NCBI RefSeq assembly: GCF_001039355.2
Contig: NW_019776108.1
Span: 1 to 64,000, forward strand
Length of the DNA stretch: 64,000 bases
Source: Lingula anatina
Lineage: Eukaryota > Brachiopoda > Lingulata > Lingulida > Lingulidae
Direction: 5' to 3'
Part shown: piece by piece, positions 23,912-36,463 of the stretch
Position numbering within the stretch: position 1 is the first letter of the stretch
Layout of the letters: each line of letters starts with the position of its first letter
The notes under the pieces: model-generated
Seen by the model: only the letters and a program-made list of their open reading frames with translations
What the model was told of the DNA's origin: nothing
Database searches by the model: none
Translations under genes and position numbers: made by a program

Positions 23912-24216
23912 GGAACAGTCCTTGGGTACGGCCGCCGTTTCTGTTTACAGGGGTGACATTGTGTGACGATTGCCAATGAAATTGAATGCCAAGTGCTGTG
24001 CACGCATCTTCGTTTTCGCGGTTAATCAAACAGTTCGCATGTCACTGCACAAATCCTCTTACACGAGAAACCGTGGTGAACCGCTCTGTTATCACTTATT
24101 GAAATTTTGGTGACTTGTTTTCATGAAAAATCGTGTAATACGCACTTCACGAGTCAGCAAGGTGTATGTGAGATGAACGAGTGCGAAACACTAATGGATT
24201 TCACGTACTGAGTAAA

Positions 24217-24241
24217 TAATATATATATATATATATATATA
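24217..24241. repeat. (TA)n microsatellite
   Basis: A TA dinucleotide run in intergenic DNA upstream of glycosyltransferase B. Confidence 0.9.
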
Positions 24242-25173
24242 AGCATCTTAATAGTTCGTATTATGTTGATATAATTCAAGTCTACATTTAAGATATCTTA
24301 ACTATTATAGCAACGTGCAAAGTGACGGGTGCTACACAATCTTTAGTAGGCCTATTATATAAAAACGTACGTTTGATAGATCGTATGTTTGATAGACGTG
24401 GGTACATGTGCACTGTAGCTGGTAATTATTTGCCAATGATGCTGTGCTGCAGTACTTATATTCACTTGGCCAGGTGGAATTTTGGACAATTTTGGGAAGG
24501 AGGGGACTTGAAGGCGAGAGGTCTCTGTTAAATGTCCCTCCACAACAATATGTGAGCGTAAGCCCAAATTTGGATCTTAACATATTTAACATATTTGGGT
24601 GAAGGGTCGGATGAACGGCATGCGAGACAAATGAATTTAATGCAAATCTATGTTCACCTGCTGTATGCTATCTTACACAGTAAAAGAAACTGCGTTTTTT
24701 TAAATCATTTTGTTCAAGTAAGGCTAATAATCGCTACATGTATCAACGGCAAACATGCTGACTTTATTAGGCTGATCTTCTTGATATGGGACGAAAGTAC
24801 TATAATGAAACGAGATTTAATCTGTGGACGGTAAAAATTAAGGCAAAAAAGTTACACAACAACGAACACGTGGTACTGTTATAAAATTTTAAAGTGCTGG
24901 ACAATCCATCATCCCGATCTATACACCGTGATCTCCCTGAAATCGATACGTGTCCCCCACTGAATTGACGCGCAAATTAATGGTAGCAGTTGACCCACTC
25001 CATAGAAATATTTCAATCTGATTTTTTTTTTATAAAAAAAGAAGCACTCAAGCTCAAAATTAATTTAAAGTCCAGAGAGACAACAAAGAAGTAACCGCCG
25101 ACTTCAAAACTAGATGGTTTTCAAGGCCGCGACTGCTCCAGTCATACTGGCGTATCCAGGATTCGGCTTTGGA

Positions 25174-25200
25174 GGGGGGGGGGGGGGGGGGGGGGGGGGG
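25174..25200. repeat. Poly-G tract beside a hAT-like terminus remnant
   Basis: A long G homopolymer immediately follows GGCGTATCCAGGATTCGG (about 25149-25166), which resembles the GGCGGATCCAGGATT ends of hAT-type elements. No opposite end was found. Confidence 0.6.
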
Positions 25201-26400
25201 TAAAATTTTAAGCATAAGACGAGAAAAATAAATTTGCGCGGCTGAGCTATTTTGAGTAACACGTCAAAACGGAATAAAGCACGCTGGCTTTGCAAGGTGT
25301 CGCTTGTGAAGACCGGTCATTTCAGCCCCCAGGCGCATACTGCTACCGTGACAAAGCAGTAGCGGCAGTGACTTGATATCTCTCTGTAACTCCTTAAATT
25401 TTTCATTTTATGACAGATATTATATTTACTAACTACAGTGTTAATTAAACGCCGTATTTATGGCACGTATCCAAAAGTGACCCCAGGTACGCCTAAACCG
25501 GTCACAGATGGCTGGAGTTTCTTTTGTTCTCGTCCCAAAGCAGAAGCCAAATCTCGAGAAATGCAAAAGAACAAACATATCGATAACAAATAAGTTCCAT
25601 GTAGTGCAATGAAATGCAGTAAACATTTTGTGGGTGGACACGGTTGTCCACAGAAAATACGCGTTCGTTTAACAAAAAATGTACCAAGTCACACTGAAGA
25701 TCATGGTTCCAAATTCTGAAAGGTGTGCTTATGTACATGTGAATTTATTTTTTGTGAATGGGTCCGTGCACGCGTGTTGATCAATTTCAGCCCTTAGTTA
25801 CGCCTCAGTTATGCCAGAAGTCACGTCTACGTCGCCTTTTTTTCTGGCGACAACTAGACCTGCCCGTTACAATTTATCTTAGCAAGAAAAAAGTGTCTTG
25901 AATCAAGAGGACCTATCCCGTAACCTAGATCCGTATTTGACAGACAATTCTTCGAAAGAGTCCTGGGTCCGGGTTTAGTTTTAATAAATTCTTGCCACGT
26001 GTTGTTTTTTTATCCAAACCTAAAACTATTATAGCATTGGTTTTGAGAAGCCAGTTTCTTGAAATAGGCCTAAGGACAAAAGTCGGCCTAATTCAGATTC
26101 ATCTCAGTCACCTGGAAGTAGGAAATGGCAGAAAACGGTTTCAGGTGCTATTAGATTCTATATGAGACGCATACCCTTTGTTGCATATTGTGTTTTGCAT
26201 TGTATTGTGTATTGACTCCTAGCTCCTTATAATGGGTTTGAACATCTGAAAATTTGATCGTCACAGGCCTGTAATTTTTGTGGGCTACCTTCAAAATGTA
26301 AAATTGTGATTGCTACACGACACATCCACCACAATCTCTTATGTTCGAAGCAATGTTTCTGAAAATAGAGATGTCTAGCTCTGCATGTTGTTTGGCGAGG

Positions 26401-29400
26401 ATGGCGCAGAAGGAGTCTGCAGGTGTCATAAAGCGCCAAATGCAGTACAAACCAATGACTCCACCATGGAAAGAAACATACAGAAAGGTAGTGATATTTT
26501 CCCTTGGGTCTACAAAAGGCTTAAACTTAGTCATTATTTAACACTCTGGACGGTTAGTTGGTCCCGGTGGGTCCTGTTGCCCATTTGATTTGATTTTGAG
26601 ATCATTGAGATTGAGTTTCACAAAATAATGTCTCATTCATTTACATATATCCTTTGATTTGGCGTGGTTTTCTATACTGTGGCATGATTGCCAGATTTTG
26701 CTGTAGTTTTACTCGCGAGAAGGAAATGTACACTCAACAACCACAGCCAGAAAGGGTCATTGCTTGATTCTACCGGTAGGAGATGGAGGGAGGGGGGACT
26801 GAGAGAGAATTTCAATTCTGACGTGATCTGTGTATATAATTAAATACAGGTCACAACACAAGTACAAAATATCGTCTGTTTGTAAAATGAAGACAATTTC
26901 AAAGGTGCATCAATTCACAAATTTCAAAGCCATTATATTAAACTGCCCACCCCTCACCCACCAAGATAGATTCAACACCACAGTTTATATAAGGGAAATG
27001 CATTCACATCACTTCCAGTTTAGATTAGCTGTCTGCAACCAGACAGTGAGATGTGCTGTACATGCAATGTCGCAGAGCAGTTTAAAAAAATTGAGTGTTT
27101 TTGTCCTTTTGAATTTCATTAAGATTATTTAGGTAACAGATGCATGGACAGGCTTAAGATGAAGGTCTTTTCAGCAGATATGATAGGTCAATGCCTTCTT
27201 GTCATAATTGAATGAGTTGTCTTTATTAGCTATGCAATGAAATATTGGCAGAATTCCAACTCGGTGGTATTAAGTGTTTTACAGACAAGATGTTTATCTG
27301 TTACATTAGTAGAACATTATTTATTGGATCTCTTTTTCTGTTGGATAAATCCATATCTTGTCATTTTAGAGATGTATGAGCAGACTGAAGAAAAATCGAG
27401 AGGCCTTTCTGAACAGATTCCGAACTTCTGAAAGTAACAACAACAACAAACCATCACTTGTTAGGAATCTCATGGTTCAAGAGTGGAAAACTCTGCAGGC
27501 AGAAGAAGGTGGACTTCCACAGTTATCTGATAATTTTGATGTAAGTTTTTTAATTAAAATAAGTTGTTAAGGATAGAAAGTATTGGTCATAAAGCATCAC
27601 GAGTCTCTTTGTTTTACCAGACCTGGAACCATGCATAACTAAACTCTTGTTTCATTCATGTTTCTTCTGCAAGAAAATAGTTTGAAATATTAAGTGTTTT
27701 TACTGCCTATGCTGATATTTGATTTCAGTCACATTCATTTTTCAGAAAGCAGGATCTTTATTGTTTTATATATAGCATTTTAACAAATTTATAGAAATAA
27801 AGCAACTTAATATTAATTCCTTTCTGAATCAGCTCCAATCTGCACCAGATGACACAGATGTTGAGCAGGTTTTGTCAATTTTGGAAGAAATAAAGTCAGA
27901 ACTGCTTTTAGAAGGTATGTTAAAACAAAGGGTTATATTTTGCTTTGTTCTTCATATCAGTGTTTTGTTATAGCCTGCAATTGCATGGAGTAGTTTGAAC
28001 CATTAGCAGAATTAACAGTGTAATATTTCATTACTTTCAAATTCCAGCTCACAAAAAAATTCAGTATCCTGTATATTTTTTCATGCTCAAGATATGAAGT
28101 CAAAATAAGAAGAGGAGATGGAATGTCCTTTAATTTGTATTTTTTTCAATTAATTTTTTGGATTTTAGAACAACGCATATTGGAGGAGTATGAAAAAAGT
28201 TTGGCTTTTGACGAGGCTGGGCTTTGTGCTGCAATAGACCAATTAAAAACAGATGAAGTCATTTGTCCTATATGTAAAAAGTGAGTTCAATTGAGTCGGG
28301 TGTGCTTAAATTGGCTTCTGAATTGTATCGGATGGTGCAGTTGAAACAATGTCGTTCAGTAAAGCATAAGCAAATTTGTCAAACAATGGTGGTTTTTTGT
28401 TGATCCAGAGGACCAGTGTTGTAAAATGAAAGTTCAACAAAAAAATGTGCATGGTACATATTGATCCATAACTTTGTGTCCATAATTGAAAATGTTATTT
28501 TTAGAGGGAAAACAACTGTTCATTTTGGCCACAAAATTGATTTTCCTGGGGTAAAGGACAATTTTCCTATACTAACCAATGGATAATGAATCCATTCCCA
28601 CATTCAAAGTTAGACCCTGTTTTTTTTTTTCTAAAAAAAATGGTTTTCTGTAATGTTCTCTTAAGAGATTATTATAGAGTGTAGCCATATATGGAGGTCT
28701 TGTGATATGATGGCAAGCACAAATTTCAGAATAATTGTGTTTATCACCAATTTTGGTGTTAAAATGGAATTTATTATATTTCTATGAGCTGTTTACAATG
28801 CATTTATTGTAAAATATCGATAACTTATGAACAGTTGTTATCTATTTAAGTGGACAGAATGTACAAAATGTTACCGTTGTTATGATGTAGTTTCATTTCA
28901 CAAATATGGACCTTGTAAAATATACAGAAAAAGGTTGTAAAATAATGAATGCAGCTGTTTATTTTTTATAATTTTATGCAATGTTTTACATTTTAGAAAT
29001 CCACTTATGCAGAATAAACAAATTATATTTTGTTGCTGTGGGATGAGGATTGACACAGAGGTAATGCTTTTATGCTCTTGTTTTATATTGAAAGAAAAAT
29101 TTTTATATTTGGAACAGTGTTCGCCTCTTAGGAAAATAAGTTGCTGGACAGAAAGTCCAGCCATCTTGAAAAATAGCTGGACTGAATGTCTGCCGGGTGG
29201 GAAAACTTCGCAGCCCGTTCTGGAAGTTGTCAGCCCGGGCAGACGGTCCAGCCTTAATTGCTAACACTGATTATGAAGGTATATTTACATATCTGAGTCT
29301 GTTAAAATGTACGACGCTCGTATGCAACTTTATTTTGTGTGGATGATGGAGTTATTAAGAAATGCAAACTTGATCATGTCATGAGTTTCTGGAACAGATT

Positions 29401-29892
29401 AAAAATAATATCTTAAGTGTTTACCTCAAACCTTAGATGCTTTAAACTCCGTTTTTTATAAATGAAACCTCCCATTTCAGCTGGATGGGTTGAATATAGC
29501 CAATATCAAAAGTCAACTTGAAGAAGGCATATCATTACACAATACTCAGTGCGTGAAAGAAGCCAAGTTTTCAGTGATGAAACAAGCAGGAGTAGAAAAT
29601 CTTCTTATGACATGTGAGGTAAATATAATAGATTTACGATACAAACATTTTTTTTGTTAATTTTACATACAAAAAGTGGAAGAAAATGTTGTAACTTATA
29701 AGAGCAGGTCATATTAATTATTCTGGGTAATTAAGCCAACAACAGTGGTTGGAATCACACCAATCTATTGCAAAGTAGTGTTGTTTGAATAAATAGGTAT
29801 TTCTTTTTGTGACACAAATTGCATTCACATGCAACTATTGGTTTTAATTTTTTTTTTTTCAGACCTGTGACTTTATGTTTATTGTGATATGA
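26401..29892 (+). CDS. RPAIN: RPA-interacting protein, seven coding exons
   Basis: Exons: 26401-26487, 27370-27540, 27833-27914, 28169-28280, 28997-29060, 29481-29618, 29863-29892. All have GT-AG borders with phases 0, 0, 1, 2, 0, 0, giving 227 aa. Landmarks in order: PPWKETYRK at the end of exon 1; RLKKNREAFLNRFR in exon 2 (RPA-binding N-terminal region); EEYEKSLAFDE in exon 4; the zinc-finger half ICPICKK; CCCGMRIDTE; and C-terminal MTCETCDFMFIVI, matching the C-x2-C-x-n-V-I ending of vertebrate RPAIN (219 aa in human). Known: the vertebrate protein (RIP) binds replication protein A and helps import it into the nucleus during DNA replication and repair. The start at 26401 aligns with the human start; upstream in-frame ATGs at 26341, 26353 and 26371 are less likely. 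Two MITEs sit in introns 4 and 5. Confidence 0.93.
28503..28848. mobile_element. Diverged, inverted copy of the 3729-4036 MITE family in RPAIN intron 4
   Basis: Read in reverse complement it follows the 308-bp element throughout: TTTTGGCC, TTTTCCTGG, ACAATTTTCC, ACCAATGG, AATGAATCCATT, ACATTCAAAGTTAG, CCCTGT with poly-T, and TATATTTCTATGAG. The termini have degenerated (GGGAAAACAACTGTTCA / TGAACAGTTGTTATC), so it is older than the first copy. It lies wholly within the intron 28281-28996. Confidence 0.85.
29115..29269. mobile_element. hAT-like MITE with CAGTGTT termini in RPAIN intron 5
   Basis: A 155-bp element beginning CAGTGTTCGCC and ending GCTAACACTG, flanked by ATTTGGAA and ATTATGAA, a degraded 8-bp target duplication (6 of 8 identical). 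The interior is GC-rich and can fold: GCTGGACTGAATGTCTGCCG near 29171 pairs imperfectly with CGGGCAGACGGTCCAGCC near 29236. It has no coding capacity. Confidence 0.75.
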
Positions 29893-31095
29893 CAGTGCAG
29901 GGGACTTCACTTGATAGTGTGGTGCTTGGACTGGCCCAGAAGAACACACAGTAAGATGAGGTGCTTGCCAGCAGATTCAGGCTCCGGTTGCTGCTTTCAT
30001 TAAACTGTTGTACATGACTACAGAATTGGTTGAATCATGCACATATTCTAGTAGAGTACAAATTGTGCAATTCATGTGCTGTTTGACAAAATGTTAACAA
30101 ATCCAAAGAACTTGCAACAGTTTAGTAGTGTTTTTTTCATTCTTTGAATATGTTTAACAAAATTTATACAAGTCTAAAGAAATAGTAAATTTTTTTGTTT
30201 CGTTTGTTGAATATGTTGTCATATGCCCATTTCCATTTTATACATGCTCAATATCTGGAGCTCAAAGCAGCCAGCTGATTCCTCCTTCCTGCGTTCAGCA
30301 AGGCTTTCCATTGCCCAGCGGTCATTTGGATGGCCATTAGCCTCAAAAGATTTGCTTATATTTTTTAAGAAGGCTGGGTAGCTTTGGGTTTGCTTCTGGT
30401 GAACACCCTGTAAATTGATGACTAAATTATAGATTGACTTTTTTTGGACTCCCTGTACTCCAAATCCTGGGGAAACCCCTGGTGTATAGGTAATTTGCAT
30501 AAAATACCAGGGAAAAGTAAGTATCATGATAATCCATTATTTTGTTATGCACTTTATGTATTATTATGTCTATGTATTATTATATTGTTATACTTGTAGT
30601 TGATATTATGTTAAGATATTAAAGTTTGTAAATAGAGTAAATTGTACCATATGTTTTAAAAGAAATTTCTATAAGTGAAATTTCCAGAATCTGAAATTTG
30701 ACTCAATAAATCGAACAAAAAGTTATTTTATTCTGTTTTAGTAATTTATTGCTACTTACTTTACAATATTGATTTCATTTTTATGGATGAGGTAATGTGG
30801 GCGGGTTTAAGTGAGCGATGTTAATCTGGTGAAATGCCCCAGTTGTAATACAGGACTGATTACAATATCAGTAATATTTTATGTTTTGAAAACTAACTTC
30901 TCAAGAAACAAATAGATATCAATTTAGGGCAGGTTTTTTTTCTAGGGATGTTTTTCACATCAAGCATATTGGTATTTTGGAACAACGTTGCACTAGACAT
31001 GACACGACAAAAAATTAACCATCAGAGATTTATTCAAGCTCTTGGTATGTTGGGAAAGCGAATTCAAGTAGATTTCCAATGTGCTTCATAAGATA
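29893..31095. other. 3' regions of convergent RPAIN and 5'-nucleotidase genes
   Basis: RPAIN (plus) and the nucleotidase (minus) converge here. ATTAAA at 29999-30004 and AATAAA at 30705-30710 are candidate RPAIN polyadenylation signals. A possible orphan terminal exon on the minus strand (30219-30407) is listed separately. Otherwise AT-rich sequence with nothing recognisable. Confidence 0.45.
30219..30407 (-). other. Possible terminal coding exon of an unknown minus-strand gene
   Basis: Reading minus, an acceptor-like TCAATTTACAG is followed by a 62-codon frame whose latter part (NISKSFEANGHPNDRWAMES, then LAERRKEESAG) looks protein-like. I do not recognise the family. Its phase (0) does not fit the phase-1 junctions of the adjacent nucleotidase, and no upstream exon was found, so it may be chance or a transposon relic. 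Confidence 0.15.
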
Positions 31096-31101
31096 TTTAT
31101 T
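31096..31101 (-). terminator. Polyadenylation signal AATAAA of the 5'-nucleotidase gene
   Basis: TTTATT on the plus strand reads AATAAA in gene sense, 83 bp after the stop codon at 31184. This is a normal position for a 3' end signal. Confidence 0.5.
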
Positions 31102-31183
31102 CCCTTTGAATCAACCTACTTGTGATACAGAACGACATGTCTGAATGTGAAAGCAAGTCGCAAGCGACTGAAATGACTAGAGA

Positions 31184-32348
31184 CTACCAGAAAATCTTAA
31201 AGAAGTCGACCACACGTGTCTTCCAATCCTTTATCTTCCTTTTGCATTCCGTCGGCTCCGAATCGGTAACAAATTTGATTCGCCCTTCCAAGCCGTGAAT
31301 TAGGGGAGAATACTTCCTGATGTAGGCCATCATGATATCTGCATCAAGGACGTCTGTAAGAGAGTCATTTCAGTATAAAATGATATAGGGAAAATATTGT
31401 ATGGATGCGTAAATAGATCAATTAATTGAAAAAAGTTAATAAGGCACTAAAAGGAATGGCTTTAGTACGTTTGATAAAATTGTATTTAATCAATCAAATT
31501 ATATATATATAAAAAAAAAATCGCGTGATTGCATTTTTCACATTAAAGTCATTATTTGGTTTATTGTAAAACATACAGTAGCCTACCAATTCCATATCGA
31601 AAGAGAATGTTGTTCTTCAAAACTTCATAACCGTCACCACCTCCCAGTAGGAATGTTGAAGTTGCAACATTGTATAATTGGGTCTCTACAAGGGGTTTGA
31701 ACTCGGGGACGACACAGTCTGCGCATCTTACATCAAGACTGACAACTCGGCTACCCACCGGCTTAGAAACGTCATACACCACCCGTAAACCTTGGCGCAA
31801 CGACAAAATATTTATCTATGATGATGCGTTCAGACAAAAGCCACTAGTTAAAACGATACGGTACTAATATACGACCAAATACTTCTTTAAGTGGTTATCA
31901 TAATGAAACATTTCATTTTTTTTTCTTTCTAGGTGATAAAAGATGTTAGGTTTGGATCTTTATCACAAAAATACAGATATTATATTCAAAATGATAACTT
32001 ACATTTACAATTCATATGAAAGTAATGTAGCTCCATTAATTTATAATACCGGGGTACAACATAAATTATATTCATTTCTTACCCGAGATCTGCAAGAAAC
32101 GGCCTCGTCCCGACTCCATGTTGAACACGGAATGTTCCATGATGGCCCACAGCGCACTGCCGTTTATCTGGACTATATCTACGCCGTTACCAAAGGGGAA
32201 TATACTGAGGACGTCTGATACAAGTATGTCACCTGTAATGAGAAAAAAAAATAATTGCAACAATCGGTCCAATTATATTTTTTATTTTTGTTGGATAGTC
32301 AAAGAGAGAGAGAAAGAGGTGTGTGTGTGTGTGTGTGTGTCTGTGTGT

Positions 32349-32381
<33 letters not shown>

Positions 32382-35300
32382 GGTGATACCTATATCGAAT
32401 GACGACCGTATTCCGCCACCATTCCAAAATCCAATTGAGACATTAGTCCATCGAGTTTTGTCTTGGGATGGCTGTAAAAATGCGTGCACCAATGCGTCTG
32501 CTACGAAGTTGCCTGGTCATTAAAGTAAAGAGCATGTTTCAAGTTTGCTATTTGCACTACAATAAATAAGTAAATAAATAAATAAATAGTAATAATAATA
32601 AAAGAAAACTGAAAATGACATCAAATTATCAAAAAAAAAAAAAAAAAAAAAAACAATATAGATCCGACTTTAAGAATAAAATATTAGCTAACAAAGAAAA
32701 TACATTTTACTGATCAGTTTTCAGTTCACATGTATTATCCCAGTTTGTATCTTTTTGATGCAGGTACTGTAAATTCTAAAGCATAAGATTAAATACAGAA
32801 ATGTTCGACCAAAGTCGAAAGGATCTCTCACCCAGACTGCATTCACGGGATATACAGCCTTCGGTATCCAACGCGACCAGACTACTGCCTATTTTTTCTG
32901 CACCAAATTCTGCTACTTTTTTCTTCCATGGTTCCAACTCTATCAGCATCGCATTATCTTAAGAAAGAAATGAAAATGCGTGGGTTAACTGAAATCAACA
33001 TTAATTATTAGCCAGACATTGCATATACATGTACTAGAGGGCGTAATGTGGACTGTTGAAAGTAATTAGTACTTGTTTCTGCTGTCTCACAGCCTGTATA
33101 TTTTTTCAAACAAAGGAAAACATGTTGAAAATGCAAAAGAAACCGCAGTACAATTTTAAACAAGATGTATTGTGCAGTGAAATAAAATTCAATAGACTGA
33201 CTATCAAAAGTTCAGAAAGTTATGGGGAATGACATTACGCTTCAAAAATAATTTGAGTTTTGAGTTTCAGATAAACATTTTGGAAAAAAAGTACATACAC
33301 TGATGTTACCCTTACCTTCAGGAATAGAGTTATCCAATAATATGGGATTTCCATTCCATGACGTAATGATCCCCGCTGGATCAAATGTGACGTGTAGATG
33401 ACCTAGATATTTGGCGTAATGGTAAGCAGTAACGAACAGCACTTCGCTTCCCGATGGTTGAGTAATGATCATTGGGTAATCACCTACGGGAGTTTCCCTA
33501 GACGGTGGTGGGCCTGTTAGAAATAGTATGAACAGAAATATTTACTTGTGCGTAGTTGTGTGTTTGGTTATGCGCGTGTGGACATGCGTGTTTTCTTATG
33601 ACTACATTTAGCAGTCATAAGTAGTAAGCACCGATTATTATTATTATATGTGACATTAAGAATGGTAATATATCCTTGGTAACGTGAACTGGTTAGAAAA
33701 AAATCATAAACGTTGCGCATCCATTAAAAAAAGTATATAGGTCCCAACAACAACAACAAAAAGACACTTTAGCAAAAATAACAGTCAGATACGGATATTA
33801 CTCATTCAATTATCGTACCAGAATAGAGAAACTTATGACTGTGCCCGCCAACAACTATGTCCAGTCCTGTGACAAGTTCAGCGACCTTCTGATTCACTAT
33901 AAACCCAGCGTGGCCAAGTCCAATGATCTTATTTATGCCTTGGGATGTTAACTTGTCAACCTCTGCTTGGACAGCCTCTACCTCGTCAGTGAATATCAGG
34001 TCCCCTAAGATGAAATATAATTACCTATCAAATACGGAGTCCTTGCGAAATGAAATGGAGAGGTTAAATTATGGCAGACAGATTATTTTCATGAACTTCG
34101 AATAGAGGCGAGTGAAATTGTTGTTCACTCGCTGTTCATTGAAATACTTCTTGAAAACACCTACCAACTGAGCAGGAAACTTTTGAAATATCATAAATAT
34201 CAAGTGTTGTTTCATACGAGAAATAATATTCCAATAGAAACTTTAGTTTGCAGATTATTAAAAAAATACATATTCTCCAAAAACAAAGTAGTCCTTATAT
34301 AATTGGTCCGAATTAAATTTCTTTTTTCTTCTCCTTATTTCCAACGTCAGACTACATGGTATATAGGGGGCCTAACAAAGCACAAATGTAGAGAAAAAAA
34401 GAGAAAAATGGTAGATGTCTTTTATATAATCTCAATTCAGAAACCATGAAGTTACAGGTACTTCTGCTTCTTAAAACAGCACCTGGATATGACAGAGACG
34501 GTGTTTTGCTATGGGCAAATCCCACAATTCCGATACGTTCTCCACTGACGCTGAGTACGTGTGACTTCTTGATCAAGCCCTGCAGTTCAGGGACTTTGCT
34601 GGCGTCAATATTAGCGGCAACTACCGGGAACGACGCGTTGCCAATAAGGGACTGTACACCTGATACGCCGTTGTCAAACTCGTGATTGCCAAGTACCTGA
34701 AGAGCAAGGTGATTAATACCAGAATTATGAGTCAAGTAAACACGCGCATACTCACATATTTTTCTTACTTTTTTCTTTATTTTATTTCATTTTATTATTA
34801 TTATAATTTTTTTATAGATGAACTGTGAAGATGTAGAACATTGCCGTCAAACGCATACAGTTCTATGTTAGTTACAGAAATGCATGAATACAATATTAGA
34901 TACGCACGAAAATAAATGTGACCAGTATAGGACTACACATCTTAACAAGTGGAGCGTTTTAGCCCTTGCTTGTCATTAAATGGCAGTTAACAAATGAAGA
35001 AGTAATTCAAGTCTCAGTAAATTAAATTGCCGTTACTGTCAATGCAAATGTTCTCTCTCTCCATGTGTTCACATTTTGGAAGGGTTCAGTGCAATTTCAT
35101 GTTGTTGTGATTTGTATATTTGTTACTACAATATGGCACATTGAATATCGTACAACTTAATAAACACCGAGATCTACGCGTTTAGTGATGCGGAAAAAAA
35201 CTATTTTTGTGATCTCAAGTGTTTTTGGCGAAGAGATATTTCAACAGTAGAAGTGACCGATTCCAACTTGAATTGCTAAACATTTGTGTATTTCATTGAC

Positions 35301-35768
35301 CTAACAAGCTAACTTCTTTATTTGAAAGAAAATTTCTAGAAAATTTCGGAGACTTCAAAGTTTAACAACGATTCTTATTTAAAAGACACACGTGGAAGAG
35401 ACCTACCCACTACAATACATTTAAGAGCTTTTTTTTTTACTTACCATAGCATCATAGCCCAGTCTGTTCATGAAATGTGTCGCTGCCAAGCCATGGTAGA
35501 TAGAAAACCACAGGGTCCCTTGCCACTGGTCCCCGGCGTCCAGCAGTATGACGTTTCGCTCAGAGTTGCGAATTTCATTTATTTTTGTTGTTCTGCGAGC
35601 GACTCCTCCGAAACATTGACCCACAGCTGCCTCGTCCTCGGAGCAGCGGCCTCCGTACTTATCAAATTGCTCGATATGCGCGTGAACATCATTTGTGTGT
35701 AAGATAGTCAAGTCAAACCCCTGGCTTAGTGCTAAACACAGAATGTTGAAGACAACTAACGCCCTCAT
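31184..35768 (-). CDS. NT5E: Secreted 5'-nucleotidase (NT5E/CD73 family), nine coding exons
   Basis: Exons 5' to 3': 35768-35445, 34696-34483, 34004-33819, 33513-33316, 32957-32832, 32512-32390, 32232-32083, 31790-31587, 31353-31184. The junctions are one phase 0 and then seven phase 1, giving 564 aa. Seen: signal peptide (about 1-17); metallophosphatase motifs TILHTNDVHAH, LLDAGDQWQGT, VLGNHEFDNG, GLGHAGF and GGHSHKFLYSG; then the C-terminal nucleotide-binding domain with WNGGGIRSSF, DIVQINGSALWAIMEHSV and LLGGGDGYEVLK. Known: extracellular hydrolysis of AMP to adenosine at a two-metal centre; relatives in blood-feeders act as apyrases. All metal-ligand motifs are present. Odd: the protein ends hydrophilic (GLEGRIKFVTDSEPTECKRK, ..., VVDFFKIFW) without the hydrophobic GPI-attachment tail of vertebrate CD73. 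It is probably a soluble secreted enzyme unless another last exon exists. Confidence 0.93.
32321..32383. repeat. (GT)n(GA)n poly-G compound microsatellite abutting a splice donor
   Basis: A GT run, GA run and G homopolymer on the plus strand. Its right edge is only 5 bp from the intronic GT of nucleotidase exon 6 (donor GT at 32389-32388), so in gene sense the donor is immediately followed by poly-C and TC repeats. Confidence 0.9.
32631..32653. repeat. Poly-A tract
   Basis: An A homopolymer in a nucleotidase intron, preceded by AATA and AAT simple repeats from about 32562. Confidence 0.85.
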
Positions 35769-36428
35769 GCTCGCTGTTTTTACCGGTGGTTTGGTGAACT
35801 AGCTAACTACGCTGGAAAGACATCAAGAGCGTGACTTGAATTTTAAAGTGGCTATTACATTCGACTACATGACAAAGAAGGTTGGGTCCATTCTAAAAGT
35901 TCACATGATTTCCCTTAATATAGAATTGATTAAATTTTGACGCTGAACACCACCTGTATCTGTAAACAACAGGAGAAAATAGGTACAATCATGATCAAGG
36001 TCTGACAGTGATGCTGCATTAGAACTTATTTTGAAGCTAAATTAAAGTATGTCCATTATGGCCTTATATTTCTTTTCAAAATCCGCAAAATATAGCAGAT
36101 ATTTGTCTGATGCTCAGGAACTTGCGGTTTTCATTTTCTTTAAATTTGTGCACGTCGACTATCTTTGATAAAAATTGTAATAAATCCAATGTCGCTTATC
36201 AATATTTAAATATAATTATTTCAACTTTTTTCTTAAAAAAAGTTATCGAGATTTCTTGGAAAAAGATGACTATGGTATGAAAAGGCTGAGGGGCACTGAG
36301 CATATATTTGTATTTCGATACGCAGGTTTAGGTGTTTGGTTTACAAAGGGCCGTTTAAATAGTCAAGCACAATCTTCCCTAAGTTGAATTTTTTCTCTCT
36401 GACGCACACGTGTACGGGTGCGCGCACG

Positions 36429-36431
<3 letters not shown>

Positions 36432-36462
<31 letters not shown>
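36432..36462. repeat. (CA)n microsatellite
   Basis: A CA dinucleotide run preceded by alternating CGCG/TACACGTG-type purine-pyrimidine sequence (about 36403-36431), a potential Z-DNA stretch. Confidence 0.9.

Positions 36463-36463
<1 letters not shown>

Larger units (their letters stand above)
23920..26340. other. Intergenic DNA between glycosyltransferase B and RPAIN
   Basis: The two genes are divergently oriented. Contents are a (TA)n run at 24217-24241 and a long poly-G at 25174-25200 next to GGCGTATCCAGGATTCGG, which resembles a truncated hAT-like end. Open frames at 24332-24592 and 25441-25738 have no support. Confidence 0.4.
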
